Positions 1 to 13,100 of a DNA stretch of 64,000 nt are shown piece after piece. Below the pieces are notes generated by a model, which worked only from the letters and a program-made list of their open reading frames with translations, had not been told where the DNA came from and did not search any database. The DNA comes from Rhea pennata. Its lineage: Eukaryota > Chordata > Aves > Rheiformes > Rheidae. Position numbers and translations under genes: made by a program. The stretch is from NCBI RefSeq assembly GCF_028389875.1, contig NC_084702.1:59250553-59314552 (forward strand), written 5' to 3'. How positions within the stretch are numbered: the stretch's first letter is position 1; each line of letters starts with the position of its first letter.

Positions 1-1180
1 GATCTAAGACCCCAACCCCCTCTGATCAGAGGCAACCAAGAAAGCTCGTTAGCAATAGCTACCCCAGCTAGAGCTTCTCTCAGGAGAAGTTAAGGCCTCC
101 TGTAGCTGTCCTTGTCTAGATCCCCTTTCTTGCTAGTAGCAATCAACCTCTGATTCCTCAGGAGTCCCCAGAAAGCCCCAAAAACGTCCTCGAAAGTTCT
201 AAGCAGGGCGCAGATGCTGCTGCATTAACTGCTGTGTCTGCTCACTGCCTCTGTTAGTTGTGCTCAGATACCTTCAGCAATTCATGTAGGATATGGAGAA
301 AAGCGAGAACAGAAAAACAGGTGAAGAAGAAAACCAGTGCCTGTCTTAAAAGAACAATTTATATACTTTTATACCAACCAACTTAATTTTCTTTTACCCC
401 GAGAAGCCTTACATCCCTTTATATTTTAAAAGTCATCAATCAATTTATAAATTGCTAAAGAAACAGCCAACAAGGTCTAGCTGAGAACAAATCATGTCAA
501 ATCAGTCCAGTCTTCTGGACTGCAAAGATGATTCTGATAGCTAACGAAGAGCTATAGAGATGAACCTGGAAGTACATTTCAAGGTTTGTTCAACAGGAAT
601 CTTTTCTTGGCCCCAATCTACTTGATATTTTCTTTAGCAAGCTGGACAACGGGGTACAAAATACACCTATAAAGTTTACAGATAAACAGGGAGAAGCTAG
701 AAACACTTGGTATACTGGACTATAATTAATCTGAACAGACTGAAGTAACAGTTCAACACAAACAAAAGTAGCAAAGTCAAACAGTGTTATGGATAGGAAG
801 GCAAAAAGTCACTGAGACAAAATGATGGACAACTGGCTAGACAGCAATACTACAGAAAATGAACAAAGAGTTATAATGCTTCATAAACTGAGTGTGAGCA
901 AGGAATACAATATTACATAATAAAAATAAAGAATCAACTATTTTACTCAACAAAACTGAGGCCTCAACTTATAAATTCTGCAATATTGTACTATAAGGAA
1001 GTGTAAACAAACTGAAAACAGTCCAGAGGACAACTTAACAAACACGGTAATAGTCTTGCCAGTAGGACAAATATTTACTTCCAAATGCATTTAACTCCAC
1101 TCACTCCAGTATCCTGCTCAGACCAATTCCATTTACACATAAACATACAAACACATAAGTAAATAGCAAGTCATAATTAC
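1..1180 (-). other. NLN: NLN intron 8, left part
   Basis: AT-rich sequence downstream of the exon 8 donor. I looked on the minus strand for the expected continuation (EGKYNHAACFG-like and the HExxH region) and did not find it, so the rest of the gene is beyond position 1. Confidence 0.8.
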
Positions 1181-4100
1181 CTGGGGTAAAGGTCCAAATA
1201 GAATTGCCCTAAAGTTTCTCCTGTTGAGTTGTCCTTTACCGTATAAAGAGTGACGCTGTCATGCCAAACATGAGCACCCTCTACTTGCTCAAATACAAGT
1301 CCAAGCAGCTCCTGGTAGATACTCAATAAGCCTTCTGTAACAGCCTCAATTGGGAAGTATTCCTTCAGCTTCTCTTGATCTATGGAGTATTTCAGCTCTT
1401 GTGTTTTGTTCATATAATAGTGAAGATCCCAGGCATTGATTCTTCCATCATAATCAAAGTTTCTTTCTTCACACTCCTTTTGCTTCAAATCCAGAATGAA
1501 CTTACTTTCTTCCTCAGCCAACGGCTTTAGCTTCTTACTCAAATCATCTAAAAAAAAAAAAGATTGTCTTTAAATCTACTTGTTTGTTCCTCAGGAATAT
1601 GTATTCCTACAAAATGCATCCAGATTTACACAGTATAACTTTAAGCATGTGTCCTAAAAGTGGATGCTAAAGTTTTCTCTTTGTTGATTAACAGCAAACC
1701 AACTGTCTGCTTTCTGTTTCAATGAGTTTAGTGCTCCAAATAGTACAGGAATACTCATAGGCCTAGCAGGGCTGGGAAGGGTTTTGGTAAGTTTAGACTC
1801 TTCCAAAGACATCAGAAATGAAAAGTAACAGTTCACTTAAAACCTTTGATTCTACTTTGTGTAATCTCAGTTCTCTTGATGTGCTTCTGTAGAAGCAACT
1901 GAAGACTGCAATTACTGTTAGTTCCTGGTAGTGTAAAACAAAATTCAACCATTACTTTTTCTTCCAGGATCTTTCAAAGTAGCTTCTGATCTAGTCCCAG
2001 CTGAAGTCCTATAAAGAACAACTAACTGAAGAGTTCTTGCCTATTCTGTAGCTAGCTTCTGGACTAGCAAATCCACAGAATACTAATTCCCACAATCCCA
2101 ATTTTTTCAGTGTAGCTCCTCTTGGGCAGGAAGACACAAGGTCACAGCACTATGAAAGTGCTACATTAGATATTTAAGCTTACTGAAGCTTCCGCAAAGC
2201 GCATGCTATACCTGACTTCTATGCTGAGTATTTTTGCATGGCCAAACACTTTTTTTCCTCCTTAAGAATTCAGGATTACGTTCAATTTGTTTGTATTTGG
2301 AATACAAGCTTCAGATATTATCATCCTGTTTCTAGGTAGACTATAAAACACTACATGCATTTACACAACTAATAAATGGTAACAGCGTACAGTTTGCATG
2401 CACAAGACAGAATGCTTTTTGTCCTAGCCATAAGATCAATTTATAAGCATCAATTTAAAATATAAATATATGAAAAAGCAAAGCAAATAATACTTTCATT
2501 CATACCAAAAGAATTAAATAAAAGCTGATAATTAATTTGATGAATATTCTCCATTTGCAATAATTACCATGAAACATGATCCTTGTAAACATAAAAATAT
2601 ATGAGCTTATATTGTAAAAAATTAGAGTAACAATTGCTATTAAGTTTTGAATTGTATCAGTTTCAAAACAAATGAGAACAGCACAGTACTGTAGAAGCCT
2701 GTTTAGAACAACAAAAAAAATACAATGGACAGAAAAAAGTTCAACCTATTTAAATGCATTAAAATCAGGTAATTCTAACATTTCATTATAAATAAAAACT
2801 AAGTTTATTGACAAATATACAGATAATTTGCACTGCCAAAACAGCAGCCAAGCTCACACCATATGAGACATGACAGAATTACAGCTGAAGGAGAAACATT
2901 TGAACCTCTTCACTGCTGTGCAAACACAGAAAAACATTGCTACCAAACAGATCTTATTGCTGCACTGAATAATTTCTTGGCTGTTTATTTATATAAATAC
3001 AAATACATGATTCTCTTGGTTAAAAGGAATAAGCAGTCTTAGGACAAACTATTAAAGAAATGTTGTTTATTATATGGAACTGCATAATTTCAGAAAGTAA
3101 AAGTTAACTCTGTGCATGTGAATTGACCCACTGAAGTCAGTAGGATGACTGTATGTGAAGCCATAAACTACGCAGTTCCAAAATTTCAAAATCTCTTTCA
3201 GCGTAAATTCCATTAGAGGACTTGATCTTCAGAGAGGATTTAGGTCATTCATTTTTTTTTCCAGCCTGTGGAGATCGCATCAAAAACCACCAAAGACCTA
3301 AACTGAGATAACACTTAAATGTTTTTTAAAAAAAGGTTAAAATAATTTTACCTTACCACAGTATAAAAGAAAAATCATATGAATGTACAAAAGGCTATTC
3401 TGTCACAGCGACTTCAGGACTAGTTACATGCAAAAGACAGCTTTTACAGAAGCATGTTTTTTTTAAAGCATCAAGTAATGTGCTGTTTTGCATATCGCAA
3501 AGAGCTCTGGCATTACTACTCTTTTTCCAAATTGAAATAACAGAAAAAAATCAGAGCAGTGTAGCTGCCAAATTAATTCTGAAGTATTTCTTTTTAGAAG
3601 TCTTTTTTGTCTTGAATAGAGAGAAGGAACTCAATAAATTGTGTTATTAACTAAGCATTCTGCATTACAATCATACAGATGCTCAGCACATACCTGCTTT
3701 CTATTAACCTCTCAGTCAGCTCAGGAATTCACCTGCCAGCAGGTATGCTCAGTGACATCAGTTCAGGGATAACTACCTCATTCATCTACTTACACATAAA
3801 TATTTAAAAACTGCTCGAAGCTACAGATATTTTAAAGTATCACAGAATGCACAGGTGTCGCAACAATCATACCGAGGCACACAAGTCATCAGGGTGTAAG
3901 TAACTATTCTAGCCCCACAATCCCATGTTACTCATCAAAAGACCATGTGCACTCGTTTCATTTTTAAATAATGGATACAAGTACTCTGTAAAAATTTCTC
4001 CTCCCTACAAAAGTAACCATCAGAAGCAGCAGTTGCGGAAAAATCACTGAGCTGCATTGATCAGCATTCCTTTGTACTGCTAACAAAAGTTTCATTCTGT

Positions 4101-7100
4101 TGTAACCAGAACAGAAAACACTTCCACAGAAAAGCAAACACAGAAGTGGATTACTAAAAAGGGCACTCTGTGCCTTCACAAGTTATAAGCTGCTCCTCTA
4201 AAACCTTTTATGACACAAGAAATACCTTTTCTCTCCAAGCAGACTTGTATCTTTTATTATACTTAATGCAGTTCTATCAGTGTACAGAAAGAGATGCTAA
4301 GGCTACAGACACAAAAAATCTGTAGCTAATTTACAGTAATAAAAAGCTGTAACTGTGACACAGTCTCTTGAACTGATAACAAATGCTTATGCTGCACATG
4401 CTATTCTGGTTCCAAATTAGGATAATTACATTTTGGGGGCAGAAAAAAAACACAGCAGCTTATCTGTATTAACTGTTCCAAAGTGATTATTTTCAATATG
4501 CCAAAGCTGGGGCAACAGAGAGCTCCTTTTCTATCTGAACATGATGCACGCTGTGACCCAATTATGTACTTAAATTAATCATGGCTGAGAAGTTATGTTG
4601 CCACGCTAAATATAAAAGTATTATTTATAAATAAAACAAACCTAAGAAGGCTGTTACGTTATCTGTGCTCTTTGCAGTGTTCACTTCCAGGACAAAGTTG
4701 GCGTGAGTATTATATCCAAGAAGCTCTGCTACTTTTGCCCTTAGTGGAAGCAACTGCTGAAGAATTTTTGTGTTCTCCTAAAATAGAAAAAAGGCAATTT
4801 TGTGAACTCAAACCAGTCAACGCACATTATGAAAACAACTATCTGAATAACATCTGTAACCATAAAGACAGCAAACATTTAAAATGAAACACATTAAGAC
4901 TTACATATACAAAAGTTTAGCTTGATTCTTGTAATTTCTTTTTTGCAACATTTGATTATAGATAGCTAAAAATCTCATTTTCTGATTAGTCTAGGTCATT
5001 TTTCTCCCTATTATAACAACTCTATTTCAATTAATTATAAGATAGACAGTTTCCTTTTAAGGTAACAAATATTTGAGAGTTACAAAAAGTTGATTTCCTT
5101 TATCAATCATTTAAACATATGAAAGATAACAGAGATACAATTAAATTAAATAAATTGCTAGATTCTGCTGAAGACAGACTGCAAATACTAATGGTAAAGA
5201 CAGACTATTAGGCCAACACACAAAGTTTATTTGCAAGTTTCCTTATTTTGCTCACTCTGACAACAGCAATCAGAGTAAGGGATAACATTCATCTGAAACA
5301 CACACACAGGCACAGACACGCACACAGGCAAGGAGGATCCCTGAGAAGCTGAAAACATAGGTGAAACTCCGTTTCTGGAAAAGCGCAATTTCACTGGTAA
5401 AAACCATTTTACAAGGCAGGCACAGAATACTAGGTTTGAAGATGGTCCCACAGCTTTTACAACATATCCCTTTAAATGTGCCAGCTTACAGTGTTCAGTT
5501 CTTGGTGACATATTATCTTATCTTGTACTCTTCACATTTCCCAGCGTTTCGAGTATAAAAGCTCAATTCTGCCATTGTTCTCTAATGAATGATTGGTACA
5601 ATTGCCTCAATGACACTTCTTCTATCCTTTCTACTCTTTTCATTACTTTTGTACCTATCTGTGTGTCTGTTCTCATCAGTTTCAAACAAATTATTTGTGA
5701 AGTGATTTCTCCTCTTTATAAGATATTTCCAGCTATTTTTCAGATAATTAAATGACTCGTGTTAAAAAAAAACAAAAAAGCATTTATTTCACATTTCACC
5801 TGCATTTCATAATTAAAACACGTGTTCGAACCACCCCTTTCGTTCTGAAGAATCCCACTTCAGAAGCTACATTCAGAAAGCCTTCTCCGGGAGGAAAGTG
5901 CCAACCAGTAGCTGCGGAATAGACCATTGGGAAATTTGGCAAGAGAACAAGATCCTAGTTCTATTAACAGCACCACTGAGACTTTCACACACACACGCAG
6001 ATGATGAGCTTTTAACGAGGAAGTGGAAGACTGCACCGACAGGTGTTGATTTAGTAGTGCTAGACAATATATACAACTCAAACCTAACACCTAAATGGTG
6101 TCTAGCTCCATTTTTCAACTCTGTCATTACCCTATGGTAGAACACTCAATATATAATGTACCTCTTTGCATCTTGTGTTAAAGGCAGATTCCAACTTTCT
6201 CCTGGTTTCTGAAATGCAGCACTTCTTCATAACAGGAAAATAGTGGGGATACTTTAAAGTAATTTTATACTTGTCTTCTGCAGTCTTCTCTAAATTCTTA
6301 ATAAAGTCATCGGGAAGGCCTTCTGTGGAACACAATTTAATAAGTGATGTTCACCAGAGTTAGCTACACCCCTCATTTTGTGAGATTACTGCATTTGTTT
6401 TGCTAGAACCCAATTTGGTATCAGGAGTCTCCACAGAAAAACAACTCTTCTTTTTACAACTATTTGCCAATACTTTTTCAAATCGAAACCAAGCAAAATG
6501 AAAATTGGTGATGTTTTACTTGTGAGCAAAAGAGAAAGAAAATGTAGGGCTAGTAAAATTGATTATGACTATTAAAATATCTTCTCCAGTGCTGTTAAAG
6601 AGCATTTTATACCATGCCCTCCAGATAATGAATCCCCAAATCCCTTATCACAGGAAATCTTTATACCAGCATTTAAATGATTGAAGTAGCTTAACTATCT
6701 TGTAAGACAGAGAAGTCTTTCAGACAATTATAACGAACAAAATGCACACCGTGTTGCCTGATGGCAGAGAGCAGACAAAGAGAGGCAGAGAAAAGATAAG
6801 TTACGAAAAAAGTAGGCCAGATGCTCTAAATTTATGCAAGGCAAACAGTCCAGGAAGCAGCAGTCTATGAAGAAAACTCTACAAAGGGTAATTCTAAACT
6901 AATTTTGGAGAAGGATTGACAAGGAAATGGAGAAGATTGGAATGCAGCCAGGATTCCATTTCATCTAACCATCACCAAGTGGGCCAAAAAAGATTACTCA
7001 ATAAAACTGGAGAGCTGAAGAAATGAAAAAAGCTAGCAAACTACTCACCAAGTTCTTGCTTAGAAAATACAAGAAATGTATTTTCTTCATTCAGGTTTTT

Positions 7101-10100
7101 GTTAAAATCTATGCACAGCTCACTCAATTTTTTCTTCATTGTCTTTATTTCCTAAATCAAATATAAACTGAAACTTAGTCAAAAAACAAACTTTGAATGC
7201 TTGGCAATTACCAACCTACATTTGAACAGCATTTCATTTTTTCCAGCAAGGTACTATCAGGCTCATTTTCACCTTTTTGTTTTCTTGATGTTCTGAGCAA
7301 TCTTGTTGCCAATGAATCCTGGGTGGGGCTATCATTCCAATAACATTTCAAAATGTTTCAAAAAATTCAACTCAGAGGGTACTGACCATGCAATGAACTT
7401 TTCAGAATAGCATTATGTGCCTCCATTTAGTTATTTTCTCATATTTGAAAAGTCTAATTTTAAATATAAAAATACCAACTAAAATCAAAGGGAATCAAGG
7501 GAATAAAAAGCATGCAACTAGTTGAAAAACACTTCTTTGGGATTGTGGAGGTAAAATTACAGGAAGAGAATAGAGCCACAGCATAGAAGAGCATTCCAAA
7601 ACCTTTTCTAAATCCTTTCACTTCTCTGAAGCATTTTCTCATGTATCTTCAGCATGTCTTTGCCCCTTACTGCCGGTTCACACAAACAGTATTTACCAGT
7701 AACAACACACAAAGATGAATTTGGCATAGGTTATTATTAGTCAAGATTTTACATAAATGTAATTCAACTATTGTCTTCTTATAGAGTATTTAAAAGTTCT
7801 TCTAGAAGAATCAGTTGCCTTTATGGAACGTAAATACATAAAAGACAACGGTCCCACTAGCTGAAGAATGTACATGATGAATGATTATTTTCAGCAAAGG
7901 GAAATTTATTCAAGAGTCATAAACCTAGATTGTTATAAAACAGGTCAGAATTTAAGGAGAATTATTCCAGCATCTCAAATGCTGAAAATTTTATTTCATG
8001 ATTTTCAAGAGTGACAAGGGCTTTTAGATGCTTGAGCAAACCCTCTCTTCATGGGGCCAAGCTTCTCAGTGCTGCCTGAGCTCCCCTGAAGCTACCTCAA
8101 GTTTGTTATTCAAAATCAGTAGCATCTTTGAAAATCTTTACTTATTTTACAACGTTGGCTAATATTTGAAATTAAAATAGCTGTGTCTTTATAACAATTA
8201 CAACACATACACTTTGAAGCTTGAACTCACAGTTAATATTTTTGCAAGGCTTCTTGATTAAGAATCCAAGAGGCTCTTGATTAAGAGGCCTAGGCCTCTT
8301 GGCTAGGAATCCAAGGAATCCAGTAATTTAGGCTTCCTCTCTAATCAGCAAATATAGCAAACTTCTTCCAGATAGTCTTCCAGATTAAAAGAAACCTAAG
8401 AGAGGCGATACCTTCTCTAACCACTGAATACTGTGGGAAACTAATTTAAAAAACTGTAAATGACTGAAGTTTAAAGAATGGATCTGGGGCTAACAACAGA
8501 CAGTTAAGATTAGAGCAGTAATTAAGAAAGCTCCAAAAGGACTAAGCTCAAATATATGCTTAATAGTTCAGTTACACAACCATAATTTCATCCCTTGAAC
8601 AATTTTTTTCACTTTGCTTTACAATCTAAGAACGCTTACTTACATTCTGCACTTCTTTAGGAAGATGGAGTCCATTCCTTTTTCCTACTTGAACTGATTT
8701 CTCCAGATATCGTTTTGTTTCAGGTTTTATATTTTTGAGATTGCAGGTTTGCTGAAATGACATTAGACGATAATGAGAATTCTTTTCACAGCATGTTGTG
8801 AGAAACATACCTACCAAAAGAAGGGTCTGAACAGACCTGTTCTTTAGAATAGCATTATAGAAATACTGCAGCATCCTGGATTTTAGTGTTTTTAAAAAAC
8901 AGTTACCCTATAATAGTATTCTTTCACTGATATAAAAAAGTTTTAAAGTAATTTTCTTTTACTAAGTATCACAGCCAGAAATAAGAACAGAAGCATTTAC
9001 ATGTTGCCATAATGACAAGTCCTTTATGTTTGCAGTACTATGCACTTAAGCTCTTTCTATAGCTTTCTTACAACATTAACTTGCACAAGTAAGCGCTGTA
9101 AGGATACACTGTTTCAGGCTTTCTGAAAGTATCAGATGGGATAAAGTTGAAGCATGTAAAATTTCCTTTTTCAGAACAAAACAGTGACAACAAATAATCA
9201 GAATTGCTAAGGCTGGTTGTGCCATTATGAAGATTCTTGAATGATCATTTGCTAAAGTAACTGACATTAAAAGACAAGATACTGTTTGGAACAGATCACT
9301 GAAACAATCCTATGAGAGTCTAGCTTATAAAGACAGATCCATTCAAACTGACTAGACCATAACAATTTAATTCAGAAACTTATCTTTTTTTCTTAAATTG
9401 AAAATAATGCTCTAAACATTTAAAATTCCTTTTCCATCATTATAAAGTGAATATTTTAAAAAGGCATAAGTTATAGTACTTGTTAAAAATGGCATATTTT
9501 ATTAAAGTTCATCTTAAAGGTTCTAAGACATTGGAATCAGCTCAGACTTGTCTTAACAACCCTCTCATCAGCTTACCTACCTACAATTAATTCTTGACTG
9601 GCATCTCTGAAAAGTAAGGATGTTGAAACATGCAAATTTTATGAAAGAGTTACACAACTGTCAACTAATGACCTGCCAGTGCAAACTAGCTCTCCCTTAA
9701 GCAGGAAGGATGAGCGACAAGAACCCAGTTGTATCCCAGGAGAAAATAAATAATAACTCGGAAACAGGAATTTTCCCAACTCTGATTTAAAAAGAATTCA
9801 CACACTAACAACATATGAACGATGTCTGCTCTGATCAGCACCCTCACTGGTGTGATAAAATCTCTTAGTGAAATGTATCGAAGGTTCTGACAACAGAATG
9901 AATGCGATCACATAGATTTTCCATAATTTACAACAAAGTCTGATGTAATGTCCAGCCAAAGCAGACTCAGCGTGAGTACAGAAGTACAATAACGACAACT
10001 AATGAAAAATTTATCCTATTTTTTTCTGAAAAACAGAAATAATTAGATATGTATTTAATACTAAAGTGGTTTCTTACCACCTCCCTTTTGATGAAAGCTG

Positions 10101-13100
10101 ATACACCACCATTCTGTAGGCTAGGAGCCGAAAGTATCTACTGACAAGAAACAGGATAAACTCAGTGGGACTGCAACTTCTGAAAAGCAAAGCTCAACAT
10201 ACAAATGACTAAACATATCACACAGGGACTGACCTGCTCTCTCAAAGCCTCAAGTGGTCAACTGGAATAGGCAGAAGGAAACTGCTCAGGTGCTAATACA
10301 TTTTGGTAGAGACTGGGGAAAACCAGATACCCCCTATTTTAACAGTATTTCTGTGATCATAACCACTGGTATTGTCCTGTTTTTCAGTGGCAAGATCTCC
10401 TATTACTCTGAAGATATTATTTGGGAAATTCCCACAGGGTATAGGATAAAGAATTGGTGGAGATTAGTTTTTAGAAACATGGAAGAATTTGAATGAATTT
10501 AGCTTTCTTTTTGCTCTTCAAAGAAGATAGTCACAAGTCTTTACTCCTGCTCACCATGCAGTGAGGAAGGGCAGACAGACAGAACTAAGCATTAACACAA
10601 TTGTGCACAACTCACTTATGCACATACCAGCAGTCTACACATAAGTGTTTTTTTTTTTTTTAAAAAAAAAGTCTAATTAAAAAAGTACTGACAACAATCA
10701 CTTTGCTTTGTGATAAACCAACTTTTCTAAAGCATTAGGTAGAATATCTTAGTTTACTGATAATACCATAGTCAAATGATGAAGAGTACTTTTCCTTTTT
10801 AGTATTATCTGTTATCAGGTTATTTTTTCAGAAATTATTTTTTTAAAGTTGGATGATCAAACTTGCGTGTCACCACATAGCCAAAGTCAACGATGCATGA
10901 ATAGTGTGGTTATATGGTGCACAGTTCACTATGGCTATAATTTTTTTGCAGCACTGGGCCTCTGCTGTTTCGCTCTCACAAAATGATGTAAAAAGATAGC
11001 TCCTTCCTTTTGGTAGGAACCCGTCTCCTCCCCAAGTCAGATCTCACATTTTCAACCCTCATTTGTGATAAATGCATAAGATAAGCCATACAGAACACTT
11101 CCCAACACAAAGAAATAATAGGAATGCTATTATCCCATTCCCTGTGACCCTCAGGCTTCCTGTTCTGCTTCTAGCAAAGAATACTCCTTGATATGCTGCA
11201 GCTCCATAAAGTTCCTGTGCTACCAAGCACTACATGTAGGATTATGAAGTAATGCTGTGATATTGAGTAAAACCGTATTTGATATTTGAAATAATTAGAA
11301 TTTTGATGTATTGTTTTTTTCACTAGACAACTCACAATTCCTTTTTCTTTTTTCTGGGCTAAGATCAGTATGATAGGAAAAGCATGACTTCACCATAATA
11401 GAGGTGAAAAATGTACATATTGTCATTGCATTAATATTTTTATTGTGCTAACTGTACTGTTAGGCTCAGAAACAGAAAGGGTGAATAAAAATGTGAATAA
11501 TCTGATCTCTAAAGAGACACTTCTTTTATTGAAGTAATAGTTAAGGACAGAGGATTGTGAAAAGCCTCGCTGAACTACTTACATCTTGGGAGGGATTCCC
11601 CCCATCCTCATTAGACAGATTTGAAAATGAAACCGTCACACTCCCAAAAATCTCCTAGGCCCGAAGCCACTAGAGACTTTAGGCAGAAGGAGGAATTCAC
11701 AAATACTTGTAAGCCCTTATAGCCAGTGAACATTTGCTCCTTCTAGAGCTAAGAAAATGAAAGAGTTCTTTTCTGGAAGAAACGACAAGAAAACTAATTT
11801 TGTGTTCTTCATGCTCCTCTTGATTAATATGCATCTCTGCATACATTTAACAAGGCGGCAATATCAAGTAGCTTCTAGCCTTAACAGTAGCCTTTGGGAA
11901 GCTTATCTCCATCACGGACATGCCTAAGGCAAGGTGTGTCACACTCAAGAGGCCAGTCACGACTGCAAGGACAAGCAACCGCACAAACTCTCACAGGCAG
12001 AGGAATTAAGGGGCGCTGCAGTCATCTCGCGTCCCTTCAGGATGCTCCACGCCACTCACCGCCCCTTTGATGAGCAACAACTGCAACAGAAGCACTAACT
12101 GCAAGTACACTACTGCACATGAAATTTTGGAACTTCACAAAAATTTTGAACGGTTATGGCTGATGATTTTAAATGCCATTTATATATGTTTCTGAACAAC
12201 TATGCTACCCCATTCCATGAAGAAATCTTGAGATAGAATAAGAAAAGAAACCTATTTAGAATATCAGGAAGAAAAACCGCAGCAGCTGTTTACATCAGGC
12301 CATGTTTCCTGAGGGTGTGTGGGTGGAGAAGATTGGCAACATTCTTAAACATGCCTCTGCTAGCCAACATGTGCAGATGTTAGCAGTAATGAAATCTAAA
12401 GTGATAGTTTCACTACCAAATCCACCTTTATTCAAAATTTCAGATCCCAAAGTCAAAGTTTCCTGAAGAATAAGATCTGGAGTATATTCAATAACAAAAC
12501 CTAAGTGGCATTTTTTCCCTCAGTGTATTAGGAAAATAAATAACCATCCCCCCCAACTCTATTCCACATTTTTAAACTAAATACAAATATATCACACATT
12601 TTCCACCATGACCTATTTTTAAATAAAGCAGAATTCAAGAATCATAAACAGTTAATAGCTTTTATAGGTTTAGTCCTTGGATAAAGGGAGAAAAAACATT
12701 CCAGATGTCACTGAGAGCTAGGAGATTTAGTCATCATGCAGTGGATTAGTTCTATTATAAAAAAGCTCCGAGTGTGAGGAGCCTCATTCTCTTCATTGTA
12801 TTTTAATCTGTACCTCTCTTTGTAATATCAAGAAACTGAACTCATGTATCTCAACTCTTATACCCTTGACAAAGCAGCTTAAAAAAAAAAAAAAAAAGTT
12901 TTACTGTTCTGTTTAAAATGATTTCAACAGAATGTTTCTGTTTGTGGAAGAGTTTTTTTCATCTGCTCCTGGCACCTGATTTTTCAGCTAGGAGTTTCTA
13001 ACAGGAGAAGATGAATTAGGCAAAAATTTTGTATTGTGATCTGGAAAGAGCAGGACTCGCTCAGTCTTGCACTGCTGGCAATTTCATATCTACCCTCCTA

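Noticed and set aside
4672-4887. 71-codon plus-strand ORF
   Set aside because: It overlaps NLN exon 7, whose minus-strand reading fits the neurolysin sequence and phases exactly; the plus ORF is a shadow.
5860-6145. Minus- and plus-strand ORFs of 76-90 codons just beyond NLN exon 6
   Set aside because: They lie past the GTACAT donor of exon 6 and before exon 7, do not match neurolysin, and overlap each other in opposite frames.
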